This document shows positions 26,384 to 35,499 of a stretch of 64,000 nt of DNA, in pieces (the stretch's first letter is position 1; every line of letters begins with the position of its first letter). The notes beneath the pieces are model-generated. The model did no database searches. It saw only the letters and a list, made by a program, of their open reading frames with translations, and was not told where the DNA came from. This stretch comes from Sinorhizobium garamanticum (lineage in GTDB: Bacteria > Pseudomonadota > Alphaproteobacteria > Rhizobiales > Rhizobiaceae), in the NCBI RefSeq assembly GCF_029892065.1, contig NZ_CP120374.1, positions 124,001 through 188,000 of the forward strand, read 5' to 3'. Made by a program: the position numbers and the translations under genes.

Positions 26384-26821
26384 TCAAAGCTTGCTGAGCG
26401 CGGCGTCGATACGTTCACGCGCCTTGTTCGGGAACTTTGCCGCCTTGACTTGCTCGACATTGGCTGGCGTGTCACCGACTACAACGACGGCAACCATGCC
26501 CATGCTAAAGTGAGGCGTGCACTTGACCACATAGATGCCTTGCTGGGACAGGGTGACTTTAAGTTTTTCGTTTATCTTCCCTTTGAACGGTTCGGCACCC
26601 TGCGGGATCATGTCCTTGACCGTTTCAACATTGTGGCCCTTGTCGACAGGCACAAAAGTCACGGTATCTCCGGGGTTGGCCTTGACCACCGATGGTTCGA
26701 AGACCATCACGCCGTCCGTGCCTTTGTTGAGCATCTTGATCTCATGGTCTGCGGCAAAAGCGGGAACGCTTAGGACACCGAGGAACGCTGCACCGACGAG
26801 AAACTTGGTCATGGAACGCAT
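26384..26821 (-). CDS. Pseudoazurin (blue copper protein)
   Basis: The 145-residue precursor has a signal peptide cleaved near residue 23-24 ([10 protein letters not shown]). The type 1 copper ligands are all visible: His63 (KGHNVETV), and Cys101, His104 and Met109 in [10 protein letters not shown], with pseudoazurin spacing. It is a periplasmic electron carrier that in denitrifiers feeds copper nitrite reductase (NirK) or N2O reductase. ATG 26821 has AGGAG upstream; the internal MTK start is less likely. No reductase gene is in the window. An FNR-like box lies 80-93 bp upstream, which suggests oxygen- or NO-responsive expression. Confidence 0.93.
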   Translation of the reverse strand: MRSMTKFLVGAAFLGVLSVPAFAADHEIKMLNKGTDGVMVFEPSVVKANPGDTVTFVPVDKGHNVETVKDMIPQGAEPFKGKINEKLKVTLSQQGIYVVKCTPHFSMGMVAVVVVGDTPANVEQVKAAKFPNKARERIDAALSKL

Positions 26822-26900
26822 TGCAATTCTCCTTGCTGGAAGACACCCCGCATGGGCGCCTTGCAAGGACGATGACTAAGCCGTGTGGTCCGTTCGTTCT

Positions 26901-26914
26901 TTGACTTAACGCAA
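26901..26914. promoter_or_regulatory. FNR/NnrR-like box upstream of pseudoazurin
   Basis: TTGACTTAACGCAA keeps the TTG-N8-CAA core of the FNR/FixK/NnrR family, with an imperfect dyad. It lies 80-93 bp upstream of the pseudoazurin start, where an activator of denitrification genes would be expected. Confidence 0.5.
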
Positions 26915-26956
26915 ATTTGGCTCCCGTCAGAACGATGCAACCTTTGGCTGCCGTCT

Positions 26957-27018
26957 ACTGATATTTCAAATTGCTACAGGGTCCTTTGCGCGCCTGATAA
27001 GACGCGCGGCGCTGTAGT
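26957..27018 (-). repeat. RIME-type mosaic repeat, partial copy 3
   Basis: Read on the minus strand, CTACAGCGCCGCGCGTCTTA is followed by GCGCGCAAAGGACC and TGTAGCAATTTGAAAT. These match the other RIME-type blocks in the window. The TTAA palindrome part is absent. Confidence 0.6.
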
Positions 27019-27019
27019 G

Positions 27020-27286
27020 TCAGGGCCGCACGCGTTTGCGAAGAATGGTCATTTCTTCGCTCGCGACCCGACCCTGGCCGTCCAGGACAGCACGCCACAC
27101 CCGGTTTCCAAGCTTTACGCTGAGGCGGCACGTGCCGGCATCCTCGGCCTCGCCGCGCTCGACCAAGCTCATCACCGAGCCTCGTCTCATGTGCTTGCGG
27201 AACTCATCGCTCGATAGTCCGAACCGACCTGCGATCTCGCTGGATTCCAATATGTAGTCTCCGGTTTGATTGCGTTCGATGTGCAT
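27020..27286 (-). CDS. DUF6522 family protein
   Basis: The 88-residue soluble protein contains IAGRFGLSSDEFRKHMRRGS followed by VMSLVERGEAEDAGTCRLSV and a short beta-rich end. This fits the DUF6522 family, small proteins often found near denitrification and nnrS genes. Function is unknown. It is immediately upstream of, and on the same strand as, the truncated NnrS gene. Confidence 0.65.
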   Translation of the reverse strand: MHIERNQTGDYILESSEIAGRFGLSSDEFRKHMRRGSVMSLVERGEAEDAGTCRLSVKLGNRVWRAVLDGQGRVASEEMTILRKRVRP

Positions 27287-27293
27287 TGGCTTT

Positions 27294-27953
27294 CTACCGC
27301 GATTCAGTCGTTGCTATAAATTCGTTCGCTGCGCCGTCGATTTCGACCGGAGTGGCAAATTGTGCGTGCATCGAATGGCGCGATCCGCGGTCGCCGATTG
27401 CTGCGCTGAATACCGGCCGCGGAACAGGACCCACCAGGGCTGGTATGTAGACGACCAGGACGAGCGTCCAAGCCGCCATCCAGCAGATCGCAGCCGCAAC
27501 CACGGCGTCGAAATGCGCTTCGACCGGTAGCCCGGGAGGAACGCGCAACAGCGCAGAAAGGGACACGAGGCCGAATGCACACGCCATAGCCCCATTGGCG
27601 ACCAGAGCCTCGCCATCTCGTCTCATGGCCGAGCGCGTCATCACGGCGGCCATCATCGTTCCCATGGCACCCATGGTCAGCGCATGCAGGGCGGCGGCAG
27701 GCGCAATCTGGTCGGGAAAGACAATCGCAAGACCGGTCAAAACGAGACCCGCCGGTGTCCAGGCAAAAGCAAGATGCAGCATGAACAAGGCAGGATAACG
27801 ATGGGTGCTAACGCTTTGCCATCCCTTCATTTGCAGCCCCAGCAGACCGCCCGAAAACATCAGCAGCCTGTTCTCAGTTGGAACCATGCAGTCGTAATGG
27901 AACGCGGCAGGCGTGGTCTCGTGCATCGCCTGGCCCGCGATAAATGAAGACAT
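27294..27953 (-). pseudogene. nnrS: Truncated NnrS family protein (C-terminal half)
   Basis: The frame encodes about five membrane segments matching the C-terminal half of NnrS: a YPALFMLHLAFAWTPAGLVL helix, then AALHALTMGAMGTMMAAVMT, with the family's conserved HALT-GA-GTM-x-VMTR motif. NnrS proteins are haem- and copper-containing membrane proteins tied to nitric oxide stress and normally have about 390-400 residues. Here only 219 remain. The frame upstream runs to a TAG at 28020 without any NnrS N-terminal sequence. The conserved N-terminal His-containing helices are missing, so I call it broken. Confidence 0.65.
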
Positions 27954-28019
27954 CCCGCGTCGGCGGTTGCTTTGATGCTTAAGCTCGCTCGCAACGGCCG
28001 AAGTTCGAGCGACCGGCTG

Positions 28020-28136
28020 CTAGATGGACAGAGTCGCCACAACGGCAATGATCGCCGCGGTTATCAGGACCAATCCACTGATCCTCAGCATCCTCGTTCG
28101 GCGTGTCCGTTCGCCGCTCCAATCGTAGCTCATCAT
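28020..28136 (-). CDS. Small single-span membrane protein, hypothetical
   Basis: A 38-residue frame (ATG 28136 or 28133, GGAG upstream) has a basic N-terminus (WSGERTRRTRMLR) and one hydrophobic helix (ISGLVLITAAIIAVVATLSI). Its TAG stop is in frame with the truncated NnrS region. No family is recognised. It may be a genuine small membrane protein of the denitrification patch or a remnant. Confidence 0.35.
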   Translation of the reverse strand: MMSYDWSGERTRRTRMLRISGLVLITAAIIAVVATLSI

Positions 28137-28216
28137 GTGCTCCGAGGCTCCTTGGGGTCGAGCCACGGACAATGAGCAAATTTGGTTAACAAATGGGAAA
28201 CCTACTCTCGGGTGGA

Positions 28217-28550
28217 TCAGGCGTCCGCCGCAGGTGCAATCTGCGCCCTGCCGTTGCCAAACAGCCGACCCTTCTCGGCGACCAGGAAGCAGCTGAGCAC
28301 GCAGGTACCGAAGATGCAGAGGCTCGTGATCACCGGCGTCAATGTTCCGTCGAAGGCTTGCGCCACCGCCCAGCCGAGGATCGCTCCGCCAACTGTCTGG
28401 ATGGCGCCGAAGATGGCGGACGCCATGCCGCGACCTCTCCGAGCGGTTCCATCGCGAGCGCGCCGGTGACTTCGTGCGCGCTCTGTCCAAGCATTGACAC
28501 CTTGTGTGCGACGCACATGCCGCCGACGCCACGCATCGCGTGTTTCGGCA
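28217..28550 (-). pseudogene. Relic of a Bcr/CflA-type MFS transporter (C-terminus, frameshifted)
   Basis: One minus-strand frame reads HEVTGALAMEPLGEVAA (about 28420-28475). Another then continues GMASAIFGAIQTVGGAILGW and VITSLCIFGTCVLSCFLVAE. Joined by a frameshift near 28430, they match the last two helices of Bcr/CflA drug exporters (ALA-P-LG-x-x-AG-x-AS-A-x-x-G). The first ten helices are missing. Confidence 0.55.
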
Positions 28551-28907
28551 AGGAGCAAAAATGGGGCCGTCTGCGGCGGAATCAGACGGCCCCAGGCACG
28601 CGGATCAGGCTTGTTTGTCGTGCCACAGCGGAGGGAGGACCGAGGCACCATCGCCTGCTGGGAGCGGCGGCAAGTGATAATGTGATAAAGATACTATCTC
28701 TCTAGGCCCGTCGTCAGTGTACACAAGTATAGTGCCTCAATGGGGGCCACTCTCAGCGTCGAAATACGTCGGCTCGCGCTCAACTGCTCAGGAACGCTGT
28801 CCGTTCGGCATGGGGCGAACTGGTCCCGCAGAGAAAATCCATGGATGCTGGAGCGCCTATTCAGCGTCGCCGGTTTTTCCGACGAATGAAGGTCACCGAC
28901 TGCGCCG
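28551..28907. other. Intergenic stretch without a gene
   Basis: No frame with recognisable similarity is present between the MFS relic and the AraC gene. I see no clear terminator or operator. Confidence 0.3.
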
Positions 28908-29492
28908 TTAGCCCGGCGTTGGTACCGTCTGACAATCCCCTTTCGAATCCGACCGGCGAAGGCGTCGCCATCTCGCGGGGGTCGTGCCTTCGAACTTCCT
29001 GAACATACGCGTGAGATGTGCTTGATCCGCCAAGCCACAGTTGCCGGCTATCTCGGTGAGCTTCTGACCAGTGTTCAGCATCAGATTGCGGGCGTGGTGC
29101 ATTCTCTGTTCCATGATGAAGGCGTAGGGCGATTTTCCGAGTCGCACCGAGAACGCGCGGGTGAAGTGGCTGGGGCTAAGCCTAGCCAGCCCAGCCAGTT
29201 CACGAACCCTGAGCGGACCATCCATGTTGCGCAATACATAAGCCACGACGCGCTCGAACTGGCGGTCGCTGAGCGCGCTGTCGCCTTGACCGGGATAGAT
29301 GCAGATACCAGCGACCGGGTGGCTGGTGTCGGCTCCGGCCAGAACATCTCTGTTGTCACGCAAGGGTTCGGATTCGAGCTCGATTGACGACGATACGCGG
29401 GCACGGCCGGGCACGATTGCGACAGGTTTGTGCCCAAGCGGCCGATCCATCGATGTTTCATTCACGTTTTTGGGCTGGATAAGGCGGTCCAT
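28908..29492 (-). CDS. AraC family transcriptional regulator
   Basis: The 194-residue protein is mostly a C-terminal AraC DNA-binding domain: VRELAGLARLSPSHFTRAFS (first HTH) and TEIAGNCGLADQAHLTRMFR (second HTH), then TTPARWRR. The N-terminal part is only about 80 residues, too short for a typical cupin effector domain. ATG 29492 has GGAG five bases upstream. The ABC importer genes downstream are on the same strand but stop elsewhere, so the target is uncertain. Confidence 0.88.
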   Translation of the reverse strand: MDRLIQPKNVNETSMDRPLGHKPVAIVPGRARVSSSIELESEPLRDNRDVLAGADTSHPVAGICIYPGQGDSALSDRQFERVVAYVLRNMDGPLRVRELAGLARLSPSHFTRAFSVRLGKSPYAFIMEQRMHHARNLMLNTGQKLTEIAGNCGLADQAHLTRMFRKFEGTTPARWRRLRRSDSKGDCQTVPTPG

Positions 29493-29679
29493 GGTGCTCC
29501 ATTCGCGGCGGCACCATAAGCCATATGGCACCGAGCAAACACGATTAGACCTCAATATCCTGGCGCCGTTCCACCGTATGGTAGTATCTGTCGACCTATA
29601 CGGCGGTATAGGTCACCTTTGCTTCACAGATCCGAGTGGTCGTCACAGCGAGAGTTTTGGGGGCCGCCCAGCCTAGCGT

Positions 29680-30669
29680 CTACAGTTCGATCCGCGGATC
29701 GGTCAGCGATTGGGCGATTTCGACCGCAATACTGACGAGAATGTAGATCGTCCCGAAAACCATCGAGACTCCGAGTATCGCCGGCAGATCGGCAGTTGCA
29801 AAGGATTGGGTCATATAGAGTCCGAGGCCGGGCCAACCAAACACGGATTCAACCACCAGCAGGTTACCGAATAGCAGCCTTATCTGCAGTCCCGTCATCG
29901 CTAGCGGGGCGGAAGCTGCGTTCCTGAGACCATGACGCAACACAACGGCTGCCTCGCTCAGGCCCTTGCCTCGCGCCGTTCGAATATAGGGTTGTCGCAT
30001 CGCATCGTGCAGGGCGCCTGCGAGGCTGCGAACGACCGCGACCGCAAACGGCAGCGCCAAGGCCGTCGCAGGAAGGATCAGATGTGCCATTGCGTCGACG
30101 CTGACATCCGGCCGGCCGGCAAGAAGACCATCCAGGACATGGAAACCCGTCGTTCCATCGAAGTCGCGAAATTGAAGCCGACCGCTTCCTGGCAACCAAG
30201 CCAGACGGAACCAGAAGACATAGGCCAACAACACAGCCAATAAGATGATCGGTGTCGATCCCAGAGCAATAAACACATGGCGCAGGACCCGTGACCGCGC
30301 GCCGCCCAATAGAAGCAGTGTCAGGCTAAACGCCAGTCCCATCGCCAGGATGGTAGACACCAAAATGAGCTCCAGCGTAGCGGGCAGGTATCTCAGAAGG
30401 TCGTCACCCACCGGCTGGCGCGTGCGAACCGATTTCCCGAGGTCTCCCGCGCTCACACGCATCAGAAAATGGCCGTATTGCACCGCAATCGGATCGTTCA
30501 GGCCCAATTCCTCGCGCACGGTTTCGATCGTCGACGACGGCGCGTAGGGGCCTGCTATGGCGCGTGCCGGGTCAGAGGGGATGACGCTTTGCAGCAAAAA
30601 GACGATGAAGCTCATGACCATGAGAACAATGGCCAGACCACACGCCCGTTTCGCGAGATAAAACGCCAT
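29680..30669 (-). CDS. ABC transporter permease, DppB/OppB family
   Basis: The 329-residue protein starts MAFYLAKRACGLAIVLMVMS and has about six membrane segments. The family's EAA loop is seen as IRTARGKGLSEAAVVLRHGL. This is one of the two membrane subunits of a peptide/nickel-type importer. The true start is the ATG at 30669, three bases after the stop of the DppC-like gene. It is the last gene of the operon. Confidence 0.92.
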   Translation of the reverse strand: MAFYLAKRACGLAIVLMVMSFIVFLLQSVIPSDPARAIAGPYAPSSTIETVREELGLNDPIAVQYGHFLMRVSAGDLGKSVRTRQPVGDDLLRYLPATLELILVSTILAMGLAFSLTLLLLGGARSRVLRHVFIALGSTPIILLAVLLAYVFWFRLAWLPGSGRLQFRDFDGTTGFHVLDGLLAGRPDVSVDAMAHLILPATALALPFAVAVVRSLAGALHDAMRQPYIRTARGKGLSEAAVVLRHGLRNAASAPLAMTGLQIRLLFGNLLVVESVFGWPGLGLYMTQSFATADLPAILGVSMVFGTIYILVSIAVEIAQSLTDPRIEL

Positions 30670-30671
30670 GC

Positions 30672-31526
30672 TCACGTGCCCTTCAGCACCGCGCGAAGTC
30701 CATCGCCGGCGAGATTTGAGAAGAAGCACAGGAAGAAGAGAGGGACCGCAGGCAGCATCGGGATCCACCAGAAAACCGTCAAACTGTCGAGTGAGCGCGC
30801 TGTCATGGCTCCGAGTTCGGCCGATGGTGCGGGCTGGCCGAGACCGAGAAACGACATCACCGATAGCGCCATGACCATATTGGAGACATCGAGTGTCGCC
30901 GCGATGGTCAAAGAAGGGACCGCTCCTGGAAGCAAGTAACGCAGCATCAGGCGAGGGCCGGGCACACCGGCGGCCCGTGCCGCCTCCAAATGCGGCCGCG
31001 CATAAAGCCGCCGAATTTCGTCCCGTGAGACACGGGCGTACCAAGGCCACCAGAAGATGGCGAGCGCGATGATGCTGTTGAGGAGGCTCGGCCCCAAGAC
31101 AGTGACCACCGTAAGCGCAATCATGGTGCTGGGCAGCACCAGGAACAGGTCGACGATACGCTGAACGAGGAAATCCACCTTGCCGCCAATGGCGCCGGAA
31201 ATAACCCCGATGAGCGAACCGAGCACGAGGCTGAAAATGATCACCGCAAGGCTCGCCAGCCAGGTGGATTGCACGCCGACGAGCACGCGCGCGAACAGAT
31301 CGCGACCGACCTCGTCCGTGCCGAACCAATGTGTTCCTGAAGGAGGAAGATAAGCCTCTGCGATGCGCACATACGGATCATGGGGCGTCAGCCAGGTCGC
31401 CAACAAGGCCACGATCGTAATCAGCAAGACTCCGACGATGCCAACCCAACCCGACCAGCCAACCATACGTAGACCGTCGTAAAGGCGCGCTGGCGAGTTT
31501 GTCTGTCCATTCATGCCATGGATCAT
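30672..31526 (-). CDS. ABC transporter permease, DppC/OppC family
   Basis: The 284-residue protein has the DppC-type start with one helix (GIVGVLLITIVALLATWLTP), the family segment PSGTHWFGTDEVGRDLFARV and an EAA loop (ARPHLEAARAAGVPGPRLML). It pairs with the DppB-like permease. Its ATG overlaps the stop of the ATP-binding gene (ATGA). A start 12 bases later is also possible. Confidence 0.92.
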   Translation of the reverse strand: MIHGMNGQTNSPARLYDGLRMVGWSGWVGIVGVLLITIVALLATWLTPHDPYVRIAEAYLPPSGTHWFGTDEVGRDLFARVLVGVQSTWLASLAVIIFSLVLGSLIGVISGAIGGKVDFLVQRIVDLFLVLPSTMIALTVVTVLGPSLLNSIIALAIFWWPWYARVSRDEIRRLYARPHLEAARAAGVPGPRLMLRYLLPGAVPSLTIAATLDVSNMVMALSVMSFLGLGQPAPSAELGAMTARSLDSLTVFWWIPMLPAVPLFFLCFFSNLAGDGLRAVLKGT

Positions 31527-33295
31527 CGAGCGAGCATCGCGTCGAGGCTTGGACAGGCCTCAATCAGTGCGCGTGTGACAGCGCTACGGGAAGGGGACTG
31601 CAACATGTCGGCTTCAAATTCCTCCACGACCGCCCCCTTGTTTAACACAACGATACGGTCGGCAATGATCCTTGCCGCGGCAAGATCATGGGTTACAAAC
31701 AGCATCGCGAGCCCAAGACGCCGGCGAAGATCATTGAGAAGATTGAGAGTTGCCGCCGCCAACGGGACGTCCATAGCGCTGATCGGCTCGTCGCATAGAA
31801 GCAGCTTGGGTGGCACGACGACGGCTCGGGCCACGACGGCGCGTTGGCACTGACCGACGGAGAGCTCCGACGGCAGGACATGCATCAGCGATGGATCGAG
31901 CCCTACACTCTGCAAGGCTTCACCGACCCTCCGCCGACGCTCGGCTGCAGAGGTGACGTGTGGACGCAGACGTTCACCAATCTGGTCGCCGATGGACAGC
32001 CACGGTGTCAGGGCCGACACGGGGTCCTGAAAGATTACCTGCGGCCGAGGGTCGAGGCATGAGACGCGCCCACTGTCGGCAGCCATCAGTCCCGCGGCGA
32101 TCGTCAACAGGGTCGATTTTCCGGAGCCGCTTTCACCAACAACAGCGACTGATTGGCCAAGCGAGATCGATAGATTCACTCCGCTGAGCGCGCGTATCAG
32201 GCGCGGCCTTTCCCAGACCCGTTGCCTGTCTGCAGGAAAGTGCTTGTGAACGTCCACAAGCTCGAGCGCCACCGGCCCGTCCGTGGCCTCTTCGCCCGCC
32301 CATGCCTCGCGCGATGCCGCGACAGGAAGGATAGGCAGCGGCGTCTCGTCCGATCGATGGCATGCAACCAGGCCAGAATGTGCTCGAGCGTGGCGCTCTC
32401 GGGGTCGGATGCTGGTACAGTCGGTCCGGGCAATCTGGCAGTGCAAGACATAGCCGCAGCCATGATCGCTCGTTTCGTTGCGACTGAATGCCGCCCGCTG
32501 GGTCGGCAACGGACGTGAACGATCGGTATTGAGATCGTAGCGGGCGGCGAAGAGACTGGCCGAGTAAGGATGCTGCGGACTTCTCGCGACCTGGCGCAGC
32601 GTGCCAATCTCTGCCATTCGCCCGCCGAAAAGCACCATTACGCGGTCTGCCACTGCCGCCGCGACATTAAGGTCGTGGGTGATGTAGATGATCGCGATCT
32701 GCTCTTCTCGGGCGAGATTGCAAATGATTTGCAGCAAGTGAGCTTGTGTCGTGACATCGAGAGCTGTTGTCGGCTCGTCGGCTATCAGGAGTTTCGGCCG
32801 TGCCATCATCGCCATTGCGATCAGCACCCGTTGGCGCTCGCCGCCCGACAGACGATGAGGGTAAGCGCCAGCGATGCGACTCTCGTCGCTCAAGCCGGTG
32901 CGGCGCAGGCTATCAAGGATCAGCGCCTCGTCCCCATCTGCCGATTCGTGCAACTGACGGCGGATCGTCATTGTGGGATTGAGTGCACCCATCGGGTCCT
33001 GTGGGACGGCACGCACGAGCGAACGTCGCGCTGAGCGCAACAGCTGCGGTGGTGAGTCGACTATCTCCATGCCCGCGAGCTGGATCGAACCGCTCACTTC
33101 CGGCGCGCTATCGTTCGGCAGGAGCCCCTGGATCGCGGCGCCGAGCGTCGACTTTCCCGCGCCGCTTTCACCGACAACAGCCAGTATTTCACCCGGAGTT
33201 ACCGCGAAGCTGATCTCGTCGAGCACACGGTGCCGCTCTCCGTTCCTGGCAAGAACGACCCCGAGCTTGGTAACGGTGAGGGCTGGATCAACCAT
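31523..33295 (-). CDS. ABC transporter ATP-binding protein with two fused ATPase domains
   Basis: The protein of about 590 residues fuses DppD- and DppF-like ATPases. The first half has Walker A VGESGAGKST, signature LSGGERQRV and Walker B LLIADEPTT. The second has VGESGSGKST, signature LSVGQCQRAVVARA and Walker B LLLCDEPIS. The linker holds a Cys-rich stretch (GCGYVLHCQIARTDC) as in many oligopeptide ATPases. I use ATG 33295, where family similarity begins; ATG 33346 would add 17 residues. The second signature deviates from LSGGQ (LSVGQ), so the two ATP sites may be unequal. Confidence 0.92.
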   Translation of the reverse strand: MVDPALTVTKLGVVLARNGERHRVLDEISFAVTPGEILAVVGESGAGKSTLGAAIQGLLPNDSAPEVSGSIQLAGMEIVDSPPQLLRSARRSLVRAVPQDPMGALNPTMTIRRQLHESADGDEALILDSLRRTGLSDESRIAGAYPHRLSGGERQRVLIAMAMMARPKLLIADEPTTALDVTTQAHLLQIICNLAREEQIAIIYITHDLNVAAAVADRVMVLFGGRMAEIGTLRQVARSPQHPYSASLFAARYDLNTDRSRPLPTQRAAFSRNETSDHGCGYVLHCQIARTDCTSIRPRERHARAHSGLVACHRSDETPLPILPVAASREAWAGEEATDGPVALELVDVHKHFPADRQRVWERPRLIRALSGVNLSISLGQSVAVVGESGSGKSTLLTIAAGLMAADSGRVSCLDPRPQVIFQDPVSALTPWLSIGDQIGERLRPHVTSAAERRRRVGEALQSVGLDPSLMHVLPSELSVGQCQRAVVARAVVVPPKLLLCDEPISAMDVPLAAATLNLLNDLRRRLGLAMLFVTHDLAAARIIADRIVVLNKGAVVEEFEADMLQSPSRSAVTRALIEACPSLDAMLAR

Positions 33296-33442
33296 CTCGA
33301 TGCCCGGCGTATAGAAACTCAACGAAGCACGCCTCCCGAAGCGCAATGGCGTTCCAGCCCAGCTGCGAATTGCTAAGGTTCAAACCGCCGATCATGTCCC
33401 GAGCCTCTCGCGTTGATTGCCTTCGACCATTCAAACGTTACT

Positions 33443-35002
33443 TCAGCGTGCCCACCGCACGGTGGCAAAATCGATGTTGCCGGGTGGAAAGGCGGGGCGC
33501 TGCCCGAGATCAGTCAACCCTTTGGCGTGAACCACGACATCTTTTACATCGACCAGAGGAATGAGATGACCGGATTCGACATAAAGACGTCCGGCCTTTT
33601 CGTAGAGGGCGTTGCGCTCGGCAACATCCGTCTTTGTGCCAGCGACATCGACAATGGCGTCAGCTTCAGGCAGGCTCCTGCCATAAAAATTGAGCGGTGC
33701 ATCCTTGGTGAAGAAAGCCCGAGCCTGGTTCTCCGGATGGGCTGCGTCTGGACTGGAAATGGTGAGCAACGCGTCCGGTGCGTTGGGGTCGCCTTTCAAC
33801 GCAAAGGCGGCTCCCGGCGGCAGGACATGGGCCGTCGCTTTGACGCCGATCAGCGCGAGCTGGACGATCAGGCGGTCGGAGATGCGGGCATAGGTCGCCT
33901 TCGCGCTGTGCAAACCTATGACGAGATTGACTTCGCCAAGTCTCGCGATCGCGGCCTTGGCAGCATCGATGTCACTCGGAAACTCGATTCGATCGGCGGG
34001 GTCGAGCATCAGGTTCTGATAGGCTGACTTCGACAACTCTGCGTAGGGGCCGAATACGTCCTTGACCCAAAAAGAAGGATTGATCGCGCTCAGGACGGCA
34101 CGACGAATTTCAGGATTGTCGAGAGGCGAACCGGGCTTAATGAACAGGGCATATTGCGTCATGCTCGGGGCGGCGGTGACCTCAAGCTCTGCCGGCAGGT
34201 GGTTCAACTGCGCGAACGGGAAGTTGGTCGGCACGACATCGAGTTCACCCGCTTTCAGTTTGAGGATCTGTTGTCCAATATCCGGCACTACGGGTATCTC
34301 GATCTTGTCGAAGTATGGTGACTTGCCCCAGTAGTCCGCATTGCGTTCGAGGACATAACCCTCACCGCGCTTGAATTCCGCGAGCTTGAAGGGTCCGGTA
34401 CCGACGGCGTGTTCACCGAGCCAGTTCGTAGCCCCATCTGACTTGTCATGTTCGGTAAGCGCCAGAGGACTGATCACCTTCGGCCCCCAGGCGCTCGCCA
34501 GCGCGTCCAGGAACGACGGTTGAGGCTGCTTCAGTCGTACGACTACGGTGGCGTCATCGGGAGCGCTGATATCCGCGACATTGCCGAGCATATAGCTGAG
34601 CACGAGCCGGCCATCGCGGCGGCGTTCGAGGGAGCCGACCACCGCTTGCGCGGTCAAGGCTGTGCCGTCATGGAATTTGACGCCATCCTCCAGATGAAAC
34701 GTGTAGCTGAGCCCGTCATTGGAAATTTCCCAACGCTTGGCAAGCAAACCGACGATTTGGGTGGATCCTGGCGCATATTCGACGAGGCCTTCATAGACAT
34801 TGTTGACTGCGCTTATCCCGTCGACCTCGAAACCATTGTCGGGATCGAAGGTGCCAATGTCGATGGCATATGGAATGCGCAGAATCTCTTCCGCATAGGC
34901 CGGCATCGCCAGAGCCAGCAGCGCCATAAGAGGCCCGACCAGGAAAATGCCAAGGCGAAACCTTGCCGCCCGGCCAACAACATCAGAAGGGTTTGCTTGC
35001 AT
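33443..35002 (-). CDS. ABC transporter substrate-binding protein, SBP_bac_5 (peptide/nickel type)
   Basis: The 519-residue protein has a signal peptide ending near MPAYA-EE and the family-5 binding-protein layout: DPDNGFEVDGISAVNNVYEG, WEISNDGLSYTFHLEDGVKF and HDGT. These proteins capture peptides, nickel chelates or opines in the periplasm. It is the first gene of a complete importer operon (SBP, double ATPase, DppC-like, DppB-like). A perfect FNR/FixK box lies 54-67 bp upstream of the start, so induction at low oxygen is inferred. The ligand cannot be told. Confidence 0.92.
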   Translation of the reverse strand: MQANPSDVVGRAARFRLGIFLVGPLMALLALAMPAYAEEILRIPYAIDIGTFDPDNGFEVDGISAVNNVYEGLVEYAPGSTQIVGLLAKRWEISNDGLSYTFHLEDGVKFHDGTALTAQAVVGSLERRRDGRLVLSYMLGNVADISAPDDATVVVRLKQPQPSFLDALASAWGPKVISPLALTEHDKSDGATNWLGEHAVGTGPFKLAEFKRGEGYVLERNADYWGKSPYFDKIEIPVVPDIGQQILKLKAGELDVVPTNFPFAQLNHLPAELEVTAAPSMTQYALFIKPGSPLDNPEIRRAVLSAINPSFWVKDVFGPYAELSKSAYQNLMLDPADRIEFPSDIDAAKAAIARLGEVNLVIGLHSAKATYARISDRLIVQLALIGVKATAHVLPPGAAFALKGDPNAPDALLTISSPDAAHPENQARAFFTKDAPLNFYGRSLPEADAIVDVAGTKTDVAERNALYEKAGRLYVESGHLIPLVDVKDVVVHAKGLTDLGQRPAFPPGNIDFATVRWAR

Positions 35003-35499
35003 TCCGCGTCCCCGTACGCCCTATTCCCATCGGCGATGTCAGCCATCACCGAAATTTGATCATTATCAAAACGCGACCACTGGCTTGACAGGCAGTGCTG
35101 TGTCCCAGTCCGCGGCGCAACCTATCCAGCGAGGAATGGCGCCTCAAGCGTAGCGGCCGAAGGCAAGAAAATATTGAAGAATCGGACTGTGACAACGCAG
35201 GCCAAGGTATAGGCCGTGCACTGCGTCATCCGCCTGAGGGAAGGCTCGGCGAGGCCTGGTCGTGCTCACGGGCGGTTCTGCAAAGCGTCGATCCGGCGTT
35301 ATCAGGCCGCGATGGAGACTCGTTCTGCGCCGTGCATGACAAGAATCGTGTTCGAGTCCCCTGCGTTTTCACTATATATTGCAAACAAATTTCCGAGAAT
35401 CACCATCCGCGTTGTCTTCCGAGCGAGGACCATGGTGCGGCTGCGATAGACCGCATATCGAGCGGGGTCTTGGTTGAAGCTTGAATTGAAGGGCAGGGC
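35003..35499. other. 497-bp gap with FNR box
   Basis: No gene is supported. Apart from the FNR/FixK box near 35056 and the promoter of the FixJ-type regulator at 35500, I see nothing distinctive. Confidence 0.4.
35056..35069. promoter_or_regulatory. Perfect FNR/FixK box upstream of the ABC importer
   Basis: TTGATCATTATCAA is an exact match to the TTGAT-N4-ATCAA consensus of FNR/FixK/Anr proteins. It is placed 54-67 bp upstream of the substrate-binding protein start, where an activator site can work. Confidence 0.75.

Noticed and set aside
29680..31329. Extended 549-codon minus-strand frame including the DppB-like permease
   Set aside because: The part upstream of 30669 is an out-of-frame shadow of the DppC-like gene; the permease begins at the ATG at 30669 with family-typical sequence.
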